A stretch of 43,659 nucleotides of DNA from Pelagibacteraceae bacterium (GCA_011526385.1 WTIW01000006.1:1-43659), one strand, 5' to 3'; shown: positions 32,584 through 43,600, counted from the stretch's first letter. Numbers and translations: made by a program. The notes: generated by a model from the letters alone, not told the origin.

Positions 32584-34037
32584 TGTCTGAAATAACAAAG
32601 CAATCTTTAAATGAACTAATTGATAATATTAAGAATAAAAAATTATCTTCTTTAGAAATAACAAAAGCATTTGTAGAAAGATCAGAAAAATCAAAAAAAC
32701 TCAATGCATATGTAACAGATAATTTTTCACAAGCATTAGATAATGCAAAAAAATTTGATGAAAAACCAAATTTTGAATTAAAACTTCCAGGAATTCCAAT
32801 TGCAGTAAAAGATTTATTTTGTACAGAGGGCACAAGAACCACAGCAGGTAGTAAAATTTTAAATAATTTTATACCAACATATGAATCTACTGTTACAAAA
32901 AATATGTGGAACGAAGGTGCAATTTTGTTAGGTAAATTAAATTGTGATGAATTTGCAATGGGTTCATCAAATGAAACTAGTTTTTTTGGCAATGTTCAAA
33001 ATCCGATAAGTGAAAATTTAGTTCCAGGTGGGTCCTCTGGTGGTTCGTCTTCAGCTCTTGCTGCAAATCTTACACCAGTTACAATTGGAACTGACACAGG
33101 TGGATCAATTAGACAACCTGCTTCTTTTACAGGCACAGTGGGTTTAAAACCAACATATGGAAGTTGTTCTAGATATGGAATTGTTGCCTTTGCATCCTCT
33201 TTAGATCAAGCTGGACCAATGAGTACAAATGTAAAGGATGCTGCATTATTATTAGAAGTTATTTCAAGTTTTGATAAAAAAGATTCGACATCGATCGATT
33301 TTAAAAGAAATAAATATTCTTCAGAATTAACAAATAATATTAAAGGATTAAAAATAGGAATACCTAATGAGTATAGGGTTGAGGGTATGCCATCTGAAAT
33401 CGAGGATCTTTGGAAAAAAGGTATTGATTATGCAAAAGAATGTGGTGCTGAAATAATTGATATTTCACTTCCACATACAAAATATGCATTGCCTACTTAC
33501 TATATTGTTGCGCCTGCAGAAGCCTCTTCAAATCTTGCTAGATATGATGGAGTTAAATATGGTTTTAGATCAGAGGGAGAAAATTTAATAGATATGTATG
33601 AAAAAACAAGATCTGAAGGTTTCGGTGAAGAAGTTAAAAGAAGAATTTTAATTGGAACATATGTTTTATCTTCAGGTTATTATGATGCTTATTACCTTAA
33701 AGCTCAAAAAGTACGACAATTAATTAAAAAAGATTTTGATGATGCTTACAAAAAAGTTGACGCAATATTAACCCCATCAACTCCAAGCTCCGCATTTAAA
33801 ATTGGTGAAAAAACAAATGATCCAGTTTCAATGTATTTAAACGACATCTTTACTGTGCCTGTAAATTTAGCTGGATTACCTGGAATTTCTATACCAGCTG
33901 GACTTGATAAAAAAGGTTTTCCTCTAGGATTGCAGATTATTGGCAAACCTTTTGATGAACAGTCTATTCTAAATATTGCTTATTCTATGGAAGAAAAAAT
34001 AAGTTACAAAAATAATTTAACTGATTGGTGGATATAA
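32583..34037 (+). CDS. gatA: Asp-tRNA(Asn)/Glu-tRNA(Gln) amidotransferase subunit A
   Basis: [55 protein letters not shown] (amidase signature). Confidence 0.98.
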   Translation: MSEITKQSLNELIDNIKNKKLSSLEITKAFVERSEKSKKLNAYVTDNFSQALDNAKKFDEKPNFELKLPGIPIAVKDLFCTEGTRTTAGSKILNNFIPTYESTVTKNMWNEGAILLGKLNCDEFAMGSSNETSFFGNVQNPISENLVPGGSSGGSSSALAANLTPVTIGTDTGGSIRQPASFTGTVGLKPTYGSCSRYGIVAFASSLDQAGPMSTNVKDAALLLEVISSFDKKDSTSIDFKRNKYSSELTNNIKGLKIGIPNEYRVEGMPSEIEDLWKKGIDYAKECGAEIIDISLPHTKYALPTYYIVAPAEASSNLARYDGVKYGFRSEGENLIDMYEKTRSEGFGEEVKRRILIGTYVLSSGYYDAYYLKAQKVRQLIKKDFDDAYKKVDAILTPSTPSSAFKIGEKTNDPVSMYLNDIFTVPVNLAGLPGISIPAGLDKKGFPLGLQIIGKPFDEQSILNIAYSMEEKISYKNNLTDWWI

Positions 34038-35503
34038 TGGATAAAGACAATCAATTCATTATTGAAAGAGAAAATAATAAATATGAAGTTGTTATAGGAT
34101 TAGAAGTACATGCTCAAGTTACATCTCAATCTAAATTATTCTCTTCCTCGTCAACAAAATTTGGATCTGAACCTAATACTCAAGTAAGCTTAGTTGATGC
34201 AGCCTTTCCTGGTATGTTGCCAGTAATAAATGAATTTTGCGTTAAACAAGCAATTAAAACAGGAATTGGATTAAAAGCTCAAATAAATAAAAAATCAGTA
34301 TTCGATAGAAAAAATTATTTCTATGCAGATCTGCCTCAAGGATATCAAATTTCACAATACAAATATCCTATAGTAGGAGAGGGTAAGGTAATTTTGGATA
34401 TGCCATATGGCCCAAAAGAAGTTGGTATTGAAAGATTGCATTTAGAACAAGATGCAGGAAAAAGTATACATGATATTGATCCAAATAATACATTTGTTGA
34501 TTTAAATAGGTCAGGTGTTGCATTAATGGAAATAGTAAGCAAACCTGATTTACGGTCACCCGATGAAGTTAATGCATATATAAAAAAGCTTAGATCTATC
34601 ATGAGATATTTAGGAACTTGTGATGGCAATATGCAAGAAGGCTCACTTAGAGCAGATGTAAACGTATCTGTAAGAAAGTTAGGAAGTAAAGATTTTGGAA
34701 CAAGATGTGAAATAAAAAATGTTAACTCAATTAAATTTATGCAGCAAGCAATAGTTTATGAGGCTAATAGGCAAATTGATCTTGTAGAAGATGGAAAAGA
34801 AATTGATCAAGAAACAAGATTATTTGATACAAAAAAAAATGAGACAAGATCCATGAGATCTAAAGAAGACGCTCATGATTATAGATATTTTCCTGATCCA
34901 GATTTACTACCTCTAGAAGTAAGCGATGATTATATCAACCAATTAAAAAATGAAATCCCAGAATTGCCAGACGAGAAGAAAAAAAGATTTATTGAAAAAT
35001 TTGAATTATCTTCATATGAGGCAAATATTTTAGTTTCAGATATAGAAACATCAAAATATTTTGAGGAAGTGATCAAAAATTCAGATGTTAAGTTGGCAAC
35101 GAACTGGATAACAGGCGAATTGTTTGCTGTTTTAAATGAAAAAAATTTAGAGATATCAGAAAGCCCAGTGAGTTCAAATAATCTATCTAAACTAATAAAC
35201 TTAATCAAAGATGGAACGATATCAGGAAAAATTGCAAAAACTATTTTTGAAGAGATGATTAATGGAGATCAAGATCCACAGAAAATAGTTGAAGAAAAAG
35301 GATTAAAACAAGAGAGCGATCCAAAGGCTTTAGAAGAATTAATCGATAAAGTTATAATGAATAATACTGATAAGGTAGAAGAATATAAATCAGGCAAAGA
35401 TAAGCTTTTTGGTTTTTTTGTTGGTCAAGCAATGAAAGAGAGCAAAGGTAAAGGTAATCCTCAATTAATAAATAAAATATTAAAAAATAAACTTAATGGA
35501 TAA
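34037..35503 (+). CDS. gatB: Asp-tRNA(Asn)/Glu-tRNA(Gln) amidotransferase subunit B
   Basis: [55 protein letters not shown] overlaps the gatA stop (TAATG). Confidence 0.97.
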   Translation: MDKDNQFIIERENNKYEVVIGLEVHAQVTSQSKLFSSSSTKFGSEPNTQVSLVDAAFPGMLPVINEFCVKQAIKTGIGLKAQINKKSVFDRKNYFYADLPQGYQISQYKYPIVGEGKVILDMPYGPKEVGIERLHLEQDAGKSIHDIDPNNTFVDLNRSGVALMEIVSKPDLRSPDEVNAYIKKLRSIMRYLGTCDGNMQEGSLRADVNVSVRKLGSKDFGTRCEIKNVNSIKFMQQAIVYEANRQIDLVEDGKEIDQETRLFDTKKNETRSMRSKEDAHDYRYFPDPDLLPLEVSDDYINQLKNEIPELPDEKKKRFIEKFELSSYEANILVSDIETSKYFEEVIKNSDVKLATNWITGELFAVLNEKNLEISESPVSSNNLSKLINLIKDGTISGKIAKTIFEEMINGDQDPQKIVEEKGLKQESDPKALEELIDKVIMNNTDKVEEYKSGKDKLFGFFVGQAMKESKGKGNPQLINKILKNKLNG

Positions 35504-36146
35504 AAATATTGAAATCGATCAAAGTATGGTCGACTATATTTTTGCTCATTCAAATAATTTACACCCAATCCAAAAAAAAATTATCAAATACAATGAAAGT
35601 CTAGGCTATGTAAAAAAATTGCAAATATCTGTATTACAGGCAAACTTTATTCAATTTTTAATCCAACAGAAAAAATTTAAAAACTGTTTAGAAATAGGAA
35701 CATTCACAGGTTATAGTGCTTTATCCATAGCACTATCCTTGCCTTCAAATGGTAAACTTTATGCTATTGATAAGGATAAAAAAAATACAGATGTAGCATT
35801 AAATTTTTTTAAACAAGCCAAAGTTAATAGAAAAATCAATGTAGAAGTAAATAATGCTTTAGTAGCATTAAAAAATTTAAAAAAAAAAAAGAAAAAATTT
35901 GATTTAATTTTAATTGATGCTGATAAAGAAAATTATATTAATTATTTTAACCAATCATTATCTTTAATTAACAAGGATGGGATAATACTAATTGATAATA
36001 TTTTATGGAAAGGTGAAGTTGCCAACCCATCATCAAAAGATAAAATAACAATGAAGATTAAAGAGTTTAATAACTATATTAAAAACAAAAATATAAATAA
36101 ATATATATTGCCAATAGGTGATGGATTTTTTGTTTGTTGGAAATAA
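35496..36146 (+). CDS. O-methyltransferase family 3 (CCoAOMT-like, SAM-dependent)
   Basis: [61 protein letters not shown]. Confidence 0.88.
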   Translation: MDKNIEIDQSMVDYIFAHSNNLHPIQKKIIKYNESLGYVKKLQISVLQANFIQFLIQQKKFKNCLEIGTFTGYSALSIALSLPSNGKLYAIDKDKKNTDVALNFFKQAKVNRKINVEVNNALVALKNLKKKKKKFDLILIDADKENYINYFNQSLSLINKDGIILIDNILWKGEVANPSSKDKITMKIKEFNNYIKNKNINKYILPIGDGFFVCWK

Positions 36147-37037
36147 ATGATAAAAATTTTATCTTTTTATAAAATCAAAAAAACAAACAAATTAAATATA
36201 TTAAAAAAAATTTTATTAGATGAAATAATTAAGAATGAAATAAAGGGATTATTGATTATCTCTAAAGAGGGGATTAATGGTACTTTAGCAGGAAAACCTT
36301 CTAATATTTCTAAAATATCAAAATTTATAAGATCAACTTTTAAATTTGAAAAATTTGATATTGAAAATTCAACATCAGCAAAATTTATACCTTTCCTAAA
36401 AGCAAAAGTTAAAATTAAAAAAGAAGTAGTTCCAATGGAAGATAATTTTTCATTTAAAAATAAAACAATCAAAAAATATTTAACGCCAAGAAATTGGGAT
36501 AATTTTATTTCTAAAGATAATGTCAAAATAATAGATGCTAGAAAACCATTTGAATATGAAATTGGTACGTTTAAAGGCGCGATGAATCCAAATACTAATA
36601 ACTTTAGAGAATTTAAAAATTATTTATCTAGCTTAAACAAAAATGAAAAAATTGGGATGTTTTGTACTGGTGGCATAAGATGTGAAAAAGCATCTAATTA
36701 TTTGAATAAAAAAGGTTTTAAAAATGTCTATATGCTCAAAGGAGGTATTATTAACTACTTCAATAAAACCGATCCAAACAAAAGCAAATGGAAAGGGGAG
36801 TGCTTTGTGTTTGATAATAGAGTAACCATTAAAAAAAATACACAAGTTGGAAATTATGCTATTTGCAATGGATGTAGAATGCCAATTAGTAAAAAAGATA
36901 TGAAATCCAAAAAATACAAAGTTGGCTTATCTTGCCCAAAATGTCATGACAATTTATCACCAAATCAAATAAAAAGATTTACGATGAGACATCATCAGAT
37001 AGTTAATTCAAAAATTCCATTTAAATATAAAAGATAA
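36147..37037 (+). CDS. trhO: tRNA uridine(34) hydroxylase / rhodanese-domain protein (TrhO/YceA family)
   Basis: GLLIISKEGINGTLAG, VKIIDARKPFEYEIGTFKGAMNP, GMFCTGGIRCEKASNYLNKKGFKNVYMLKGGI, C-terminal Cys cluster. Confidence 0.88.
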   Translation: MIKILSFYKIKKTNKLNILKKILLDEIIKNEIKGLLIISKEGINGTLAGKPSNISKISKFIRSTFKFEKFDIENSTSAKFIPFLKAKVKIKKEVVPMEDNFSFKNKTIKKYLTPRNWDNFISKDNVKIIDARKPFEYEIGTFKGAMNPNTNNFREFKNYLSSLNKNEKIGMFCTGGIRCEKASNYLNKKGFKNVYMLKGGIINYFNKTDPNKSKWKGECFVFDNRVTIKKNTQVGNYAICNGCRMPISKKDMKSKKYKVGLSCPKCHDNLSPNQIKRFTMRHHQIVNSKIPFKYKR

Positions 37038-37044
37038 ATAATCT

Positions 37045-38400
37045 ATGAATATATTGACTGATGATGTTAAAATATTAATTAGAAAACTTGCTATCCCTGC
37101 AAGTGTCGGAACTTTATTTCAAACTTTATACAACATTGTTGATACTTTTTTTGCTGGTAAAATTTCACCAGAAGCTCTTTCTGCTCTAGCAAAATCTTTT
37201 CCAATTTATTTTATTTTAATTGCTTCCTCTATAGGGATTACAGTTGCCGGCACGTCATTAATTGGAAACAGTATTGGAGAAAAAAATCAAAAAAAAGCAT
37301 CTACTTATTTTAGTCAATTGATAATATTTTCACTTATTTTAACTTTATTCATCACTTACATAGGTCTCACTTATTCAGATAATGTTTTTATTTTAATGGG
37401 CTCATCTGAAGAAGTTAAAAACTTAGGATTAGATTACACTAATATAATATTCTACGGATCTTTTTTATTTATAGTAGTCGTTGCCTTAAATTCTTTATTG
37501 CATGCAGAAGGCGATACTAAAACATATAGAAATGCACTAATAATAGCTTTTTTGTTAAATATTTTTCTTAATCCAATTTTAATATTTGGTTTTTGGTTCA
37601 TTCCCGCATTTGGAATGAAAGGTATTGGAATTGCAACATTGATTGCTCAATTAGTCTCTTTAATTATAATTTTTAACAAAGTTTTAAAAAGTAGATTAAT
37701 CAAAGATTTAATTATTAATAATTTTATTCCTAAAATTTATTATTTTAAAAATATATTTTTTCAATCTATGCCAATTATCATTTCTATCTGTGGATACTCT
37801 GTAGCATCAGCCATAGTTTTTAAATATGCTGGTTTATCTGGTGAGTATGCTGCTGCTGGTTATGGTGCCGGTACAAGGATTGAGCAAGTTGTATTATTGC
37901 CGATACTTGGAATTAATACAGCAATAATTACTATTATTGCTCAAAATTTTGGCGCAAAAAATATTTTAAGAATAAAACAAACTTACATCACTGCAATAAA
38001 ATATGCATTTATAATTATGATAATTTCATCTTTGTTTGTTTATTTGTTAGCTGAAATAATAACTGGTTTGTTTTCCAATGATTTAAATGTAATTGAGTTT
38101 GGTAAATTATACCTGCAAATATCTGCATTTGTATTACCTGCTTATCCAATCTTTTTTTTATCAAATGGTTTTTTCATGGCTTTAAAAAAATCTGAAAATG
38201 CACTTGTTGCTAATATATTTAGAAACGTAATCTTTCCATTTTTAGTATTTTATACAGCAATTTATTATAACTCTGACTTTACTAATTTTTTCTGGCTCTG
38301 GGTTTTTTATAACTGGATATTTTCTCTAAGTTATCTAGGGTATACTTTATTTTATTTGAATTTTAGATTAGATAAATTTAGCGCTATCGTTAAGCCATAA
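37045..38400 (+). CDS. MATE-family multidrug/metabolite efflux transporter
   Basis: Polytopic protein with two MatE-like halves (IPASVGTLFQTLYNIVDTFFAGKISPEALSAL; SMPIIISICGYSVASAIVF...YGAGTRIEQVVLLPILGINTA). Confidence 0.88.
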   Translation: MNILTDDVKILIRKLAIPASVGTLFQTLYNIVDTFFAGKISPEALSALAKSFPIYFILIASSIGITVAGTSLIGNSIGEKNQKKASTYFSQLIIFSLILTLFITYIGLTYSDNVFILMGSSEEVKNLGLDYTNIIFYGSFLFIVVVALNSLLHAEGDTKTYRNALIIAFLLNIFLNPILIFGFWFIPAFGMKGIGIATLIAQLVSLIIIFNKVLKSRLIKDLIINNFIPKIYYFKNIFFQSMPIIISICGYSVASAIVFKYAGLSGEYAAAGYGAGTRIEQVVLLPILGINTAIITIIAQNFGAKNILRIKQTYITAIKYAFIIMIISSLFVYLLAEIITGLFSNDLNVIEFGKLYLQISAFVLPAYPIFFLSNGFFMALKKSENALVANIFRNVIFPFLVFYTAIYYNSDFTNFFWLWVFYNWIFSLSYLGYTLFYLNFRLDKFSAIVKP

Positions 38401-38916
38401 CCATAAGTGCTCAGAAAAAGATCTTCTTACAAATAGATTTAAATTATTTTCCTCTTTATGATGAATAATTACATCTATATGGTTTACTAAAGTTTGGGTT
38501 GTTGAGTTTTTGTTAGCTTTAAACTTTGTAAAATCAAATGGACATGCTGTTGATAGCATTTCATAAATATTTTTGCCCTTTAAATTTATACAAACCCATT
38601 GGTCTGATACATTTGTGATAGATCCATGATTTAGTTTAGAAATTTCATTATACAACTCATCAAATATTATATTTTGATTGTTATCTTTAGAATAAATCAT
38701 CCACTCATCTGGACTTAGCCACATTGCTGTAAATTTTTCATTTGAAGAACTTGTATTGCTTTCTGTTGGCAGAATTATTGATAAAATTTTACCAACTTTA
38801 GTAAAAAAGTCTTTTTTCTTTCCTCTTAAATTTATTTTTATAAGTGGTTCTTCTAATGACAATTCTATATCGTTGTATGATTTTTTATCTATTTTTGGAT
38901 AATTAATATTAAGCAT
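38368..38916 (-). CDS. soxG: Sarcosine oxidase, gamma subunit
   Basis: SoxG-like protein (TAMWLSPDEWMIYS...SITNVSDQWVCINLKGKNIYEMLSTACPFD...FVRRSFSEHLWLWLNDSAKFI); terminal gene of soxBDAG. Confidence 0.88.
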   Translation of the reverse strand: MLNINYPKIDKKSYNDIELSLEEPLIKINLRGKKKDFFTKVGKILSIILPTESNTSSSNEKFTAMWLSPDEWMIYSKDNNQNIIFDELYNEISKLNHGSITNVSDQWVCINLKGKNIYEMLSTACPFDFTKFKANKNSTTQTLVNHIDVIIHHKEENNLNLFVRRSFSEHLWLWLNDSAKFI

Positions 38917-41911
38917 TTAGTCTCTCATTATTTTTATCTAAAAATATAAAATCAGATACTGTCACATTGATATTTTTACTCTCCATAGGAACAATTAGTT
39001 TTTGACCTTTCATATTTTTTCCACTTCTAACAACGGCTAGTGCAATAGATTTTTTTAAATTTGGACTGTAGTAACTTGAGGTAACGTGCCCTAACATTTC
39101 TATTGGTTTTGTATTTAAATTTTTAACAATTTGCGCACCTTCCTCCAAAACTTCATTAGGATCATCTGTAACTAATCCAACTAATTGTTTTCTATCTTCT
39201 CTTATAGTATCACTTCTGTACAAAGATCTTTTTCCTATAAAATCAAATTTCTTTTTGCTTACTATCCAATCCATTTGAAGATCAATAGGTGTCATTGTTC
39301 CATCAGTATCTTGGCCAACAATTATAAAACCTTTTTCTGCCCTTAAGAGGTGCATTGTTTCTGTTCCATATGGGGTAATATTAAATTCTTTACCTGCCTC
39401 TATACATTTTTCCCATAGTGATTTTCCATACTTTGCTTCAATATTTATTTCGTAACTATGTTCACCGGTAAAACTTATTCTCATAATTCTGCAATTAACT
39501 TTGTCTAAAGATGCGTTTTGAAAAGACATATGCGGAAAATTCTCATCATCAAATTTTACATCAGGAAATAGTTTCATTAGTATTTTTTTGGAATTTGGAC
39601 CACAAATACTTGCTGTAGAATAATGATCTGTAACCGAAGTTAAATAAACGTCTAATTCAGGCCATTCTGTTTGCAAGTAGTCTTCAAGTTTGCCTAAAAC
39701 ATTTGCTGCTCCGCCAGTAGTGGTTGTCATTATGTAATGGTTTTCACCAATTCTTGTAGTTACCCCATCATCATAAACCATGCCATCTTCATTAAGCATT
39801 AAACCATATCTGCATTTACCTATCGCTAGTTTCGACCAAGCATTAGTATAAACTCGGTTTAAAAATTCAGATGCATCCGTACCTTGAATATCTATTTTAC
39901 CAAGTGTAGAAGCATCTAGTATTCCTGCGCTTTCTCTTGCAGCCAAACTTTCTCTTTGCACAGCTTGATGCATATCTTCATTGTTTTTTGGATAATACCA
40001 AGGTCTTTTCCATTGACCCACATTTTCAAATTCAGCGTTATTTGAAACATGCCATTCGTGCATTGCAGTTTTTCTTGTGATATCAAAAAAATTACCAACA
40101 TTTCTTCCAACTATCGCACCAAATGTTAAAGGTGTGAAAGGAGGTCTAAAAGTTGTTGTGCCAAGAGAACCCATTTTTACCCCAGCAGTTTCTGCAATTA
40201 TTCCAAGAGCATGCATGTTGGAAGTTTTACCTTGATCTGTTGCCATACCAGTTGTTGTATATCTTTTTACATGTTCGATTGATCTAAATCCTTCTCTTAG
40301 TGCAAGCTTTATATCCTTAGCCGTAGAATCATTTTGAAAGTCTATAAATGATTTTGTCTTACCCAAGTTAATATTGCTAGGAATTAACCAAATATTTCTT
40401 TTATTTTTCTCTTTTGAGCAAGAAATTTTTATTTCATTAAATTGATTATTTTCAATATCTAAATAATCCCTAGTAGATTTGATGGTATTATTAATCAAAT
40501 CATCTAATTCAAAATCACCATTGCAGGAACCAACACTTATATGATCAGTTGAATTATTATCTGGGATAAATATTTGATCATCATCTTTAAAATTTAATTT
40601 TCCCCCAGATTGTGTATGCATATGAACTAGAGGAGTCCAGCCACCGCTCATAGAGAGACAATCACATTTTAATTTTACAATCTCCCCTTGAACATTAGAA
40701 CCATCTTCAGAAAGTTTCATAATTTCAACTGAATTAATTTTTTTATAACCAGAAGTATTTATAATTGCATGCTCCCAATAGATTTTAATTCCTAACTTTT
40801 CTGCTTTTTTTACAATCAAAGAGTCTGATGATTTTCTAATATCAACTATTTGTGAAGAAATTCCTTTTTGATTTAGTGATATTGCTGTTTCATAAGCACT
40901 GTCATTATTTGTAAAAATAACATTGTTATTTCCACATGCTACACCATAAAAATCTATAAATTTTTTAACTGAATTTGCTAAAATTATCCCAGGTCTATCA
41001 TTATTATTAAAGACCATTGGTCTTTCTACTGCACCAGTTGCAATAATTACTTTATCTGCTCTAATTTTCCAAAGTCTATGTCTAATGGTGTTATTTTTTT
41101 TATCTTCTGAAAGATGATCTGTTAAATTTTCTTTTGCTAATAAATAATTATAACCGTGGTAAGCTGCAATAGAGGTTCTGTTTTTAATTACTAAATTTTT
41201 ACAATTTTTTAATTCTTTAATTTGTTCTACAAGCCAATCTTTTGTTTTTGAATCATTAATTTTATAGTTTTCATCATCTTGATATATGGTTGATCCACCT
41301 AGATGATTTTTATCATCTATCAATATCGTTTTTTTATTATTTTCAGCTGACATTTTTGCGGCAATAATTCCTGAAATACCTCCACCAATAACTAAAACAT
41401 CACAGTGAATATGTCTGTGATCGTACAAATCAGGGTCTGGTTGAGTAGGGGATTTACCTAAACCTGCTGATTTTCTAATTAATGGTTCATAAACATTTTT
41501 CCAAAAGTTTTTTGGCCACATAAACGTTTTGTAATAAAATCCTGCAGGTATAAATGGAGATATAAAATTATTAACTCCACCAATATCAAAATTAACACTA
41601 GGCCAACAATTTTGACTTTTAACATTTAAACCTTCATAAATTTCAAGTTCTGTTGCTCTCACATTAGGCTCAGTTCTATCTGTATTATCTGCAACTTGAA
41701 AAATAGCATTGGCTTCTTCTGAACCGCATGACATAATTCCTCTAGGTCTGTGGTATTTAAAACTTCTTCCAACTAAATGGATCCCATTTGCAATTAATGC
41801 TGAAGCGAGAGTATCACCTTTATACCCAAAGTATTTTTTTCCATCAAAAACAAAAGAAACTCTGTTTGTTTGATCTACAAATTTTGTTTTTCCTACTCTG
41901 AAATTTGTCAT
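38909..41911 (-). CDS. soxA: Sarcosine oxidase, alpha subunit
   Basis: 1000 aa; N-terminal 2Fe-2S-like domain, Rossmann VLVIGGGISGIIAAKMSAENNKKTILID, C-terminal GcvT-like aminomethyltransferase domain. Confidence 0.95.
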   Translation of the reverse strand: MTNFRVGKTKFVDQTNRVSFVFDGKKYFGYKGDTLASALIANGIHLVGRSFKYHRPRGIMSCGSEEANAIFQVADNTDRTEPNVRATELEIYEGLNVKSQNCWPSVNFDIGGVNNFISPFIPAGFYYKTFMWPKNFWKNVYEPLIRKSAGLGKSPTQPDPDLYDHRHIHCDVLVIGGGISGIIAAKMSAENNKKTILIDDKNHLGGSTIYQDDENYKINDSKTKDWLVEQIKELKNCKNLVIKNRTSIAAYHGYNYLLAKENLTDHLSEDKKNNTIRHRLWKIRADKVIIATGAVERPMVFNNNDRPGIILANSVKKFIDFYGVACGNNNVIFTNNDSAYETAISLNQKGISSQIVDIRKSSDSLIVKKAEKLGIKIYWEHAIINTSGYKKINSVEIMKLSEDGSNVQGEIVKLKCDCLSMSGGWTPLVHMHTQSGGKLNFKDDDQIFIPDNNSTDHISVGSCNGDFELDDLINNTIKSTRDYLDIENNQFNEIKISCSKEKNKRNIWLIPSNINLGKTKSFIDFQNDSTAKDIKLALREGFRSIEHVKRYTTTGMATDQGKTSNMHALGIIAETAGVKMGSLGTTTFRPPFTPLTFGAIVGRNVGNFFDITRKTAMHEWHVSNNAEFENVGQWKRPWYYPKNNEDMHQAVQRESLAARESAGILDASTLGKIDIQGTDASEFLNRVYTNAWSKLAIGKCRYGLMLNEDGMVYDDGVTTRIGENHYIMTTTTGGAANVLGKLEDYLQTEWPELDVYLTSVTDHYSTASICGPNSKKILMKLFPDVKFDDENFPHMSFQNASLDKVNCRIMRISFTGEHSYEINIEAKYGKSLWEKCIEAGKEFNITPYGTETMHLLRAEKGFIIVGQDTDGTMTPIDLQMDWIVSKKKFDFIGKRSLYRSDTIREDRKQLVGLVTDDPNEVLEEGAQIVKNLNTKPIEMLGHVTSSYYSPNLKKSIALAVVRSGKNMKGQKLIVPMESKNINVTVSDFIFLDKNNERLNA

Positions 41912-41913
41912 AA

Positions 41914-42189
41914 TTATTTAACAGGAGGTTTTTCACCCATTTTATAAATAGCGTGAATTTTATCATTGGATGTATCTCTAACCATATTAAACCATTTTCT
42001 ACATCCATGAGCATGGTTCCATCTTTCAAATTGAATACCTTTAATATTTTTTCTCATAAATAAATACTCAGCCCATTCATCATCACTAAGCTCAGTAGGT
42101 TGTTTTGGCCTTACAATATGAGCTTCTCCACCAGAGCTAAATTCGCTTTGATCTCTTTCACCACAAAAGGGACAATTAATTATAAACAT
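41914..42189 (-). CDS. soxD: Sarcosine oxidase, delta subunit
   Basis: CPFCGERDQSEFSSGGEAHIVRP...FERWNHAHGCRKWFNMVRDT Zn-binding SoxD signature. Confidence 0.95.
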   Translation of the reverse strand: MFIINCPFCGERDQSEFSSGGEAHIVRPKQPTELSDDEWAEYLFMRKNIKGIQFERWNHAHGCRKWFNMVRDTSNDKIHAIYKMGEKPPVK

Positions 42190-43442
42190 TAGTGTGCTAC
42201 TGCAGCTGCACCATGTTCATCTACTAGGTCGCCACTTACAAATCTATTTATATTAAATGCTGCATTTAATTTGTGAGGTTCATCATTAGCAATTGTGTGT
42301 GCAAATAAATCACCAGATCCAGGTGTAGCTTTAAATCCACCAGTTCCCCAACCACAATTAAAATATAAACCTTTTACACTTGTTTTACTGATTATAGGGC
42401 TAGCATCTGGACAAATATCTACAATACCTCCCCATTGTCTTAACATTTTCATTCTACTAAAAATTGGATAAAGTTCTAATATAGCTCTCAAAGTTTCTTC
42501 AACGATATCGTGGCTTCCTCGTTGTGTATATGAAACATACGAGTCTGTACCAGCTCCAATAACAAGTTCACCTTTATCAGATTGGCTAACATAGGCATGC
42601 ACTGCGTTTGACATCACAACAGTATCTATAATTGGTTTAACAGGTTCAGATACCAACGCTTGAAGTGGTTTGCTCTCTAAAGGTAAACGTAAACCAGCCA
42701 TATTAGCAATTACACTTGAATGACCCGCAGCCACAACACCAATTTTTTTAGTTTTAATAAATCCTTTAGTTGTCTCCAAACCTTCAACTTGATCTCCATT
42801 TCTTTTAATACCTTTGACTTCACAATTTTGAATTATATCAACACCCATTTCATCAGCACCACGAGCATAACCCCATGCAACCGCATCGTGTCTTGCAGTA
42901 CCAGCTCTTCTTTGTAAAGTACCACCTAGAACAGGATATCTTATATCTTTAGAAGTATTTATTATTGGACAAAACTTTTTTACTTCCTCAGTTTCAAGCC
43001 AAACAGCATCAATTCCATTTAATCTGTTAGCATGAGTTCTTCTTTTTAAATCTCTTACATCTTGTAGGTTATGTGCAAGATTCATCACACCTCTTTGACT
43101 AAACATAACATTATAATTTAATTCTTGAGATAAATTCTCCCAAATTTTTAAAGCATGGTCATATAGACCTGCACTTGCATCCCATAAATAATTTGATCTT
43201 ATGATTGTAGTATTTCTTCCAGTGTTTCCTCCACCGATCCAACCTTTTTCAACGACAGCAATATTTCTTAAATTATGTTTTTTTGCCAAATAGTAAGCAG
43301 TAGCCAAACCATGGCCACCACCTCCAACTATTACAGCATCATATTCTTTCTTAGGTTCAGGATCTCCCCAAGCTTGTTGCCAATTTTCATGGCTTGAGAA
43401 AGCATTTTTTATCAAAGAAAAAATAGAATAATTGTTTTTCAT
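42189..43442 (-). CDS. soxB: Sarcosine oxidase, beta subunit
   Basis: [27 protein letters not shown]-binding; [31 protein letters not shown] segment with the presumed flavinylated His; order soxB-D-A-G. Confidence 0.96.
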   Translation of the reverse strand: MKNNYSIFSLIKNAFSSHENWQQAWGDPEPKKEYDAVIVGGGGHGLATAYYLAKKHNLRNIAVVEKGWIGGGNTGRNTTIIRSNYLWDASAGLYDHALKIWENLSQELNYNVMFSQRGVMNLAHNLQDVRDLKRRTHANRLNGIDAVWLETEEVKKFCPIINTSKDIRYPVLGGTLQRRAGTARHDAVAWGYARGADEMGVDIIQNCEVKGIKRNGDQVEGLETTKGFIKTKKIGVVAAGHSSVIANMAGLRLPLESKPLQALVSEPVKPIIDTVVMSNAVHAYVSQSDKGELVIGAGTDSYVSYTQRGSHDIVEETLRAILELYPIFSRMKMLRQWGGIVDICPDASPIISKTSVKGLYFNCGWGTGGFKATPGSGDLFAHTIANDEPHKLNAAFNINRFVSGDLVDEHGAAAVAH

Positions 43443-43455
43443 TTTGCCAGAAATT

Positions 43456-43490
43456 ACTTGATTAATATTGAATATTCAATGATTTCAAGT
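43456..43490. promoter_or_regulatory. Nested dyad symmetry / candidate operator in the soxB promoter
   Basis: Perfect 14-bp palindrome ATTGAATATTCAAT (43467-43480) flanked by ACTTGA (43456-43461) and TCAAGT (43485-43490). Confidence 0.5.
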
Positions 43491-43505
43491 TACACATACA
43501 GCCAC

Positions 43506-43600
43506 GGAAGGATGGGTGAGCTGGTTGAAACCAGCGGTTTGCTAAACCGCCGTACGCTTGAAAAGGTGTACCGAGGGTTCGAATCCCTCTCCTTCCGCCA
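43506..43600 (+). tRNA. tRNA-Ser (anticodon GCU), CCA encoded
   Basis: Acceptor GGAAGGA/TCCTTCC + G + CCA; anticodon arm GCGGT-TTGCTAA-ACCGC; long variable arm; T-arm GAGGGTTCGAATCCCTC. Confidence 0.97.

Noticed and set aside
32567-32992. Minus-strand 141-aa ORF opposite gatA
   Set aside because: Antisense shadow of the conserved gatA coding region; no family resemblance.
36167-36526. Minus-strand 119-aa Phe/Leu/Ile-rich ORF opposite trhO
   Set aside because: Membrane-like look is an artefact of A/T-rich antisense; TrhO reading frame is well supported.
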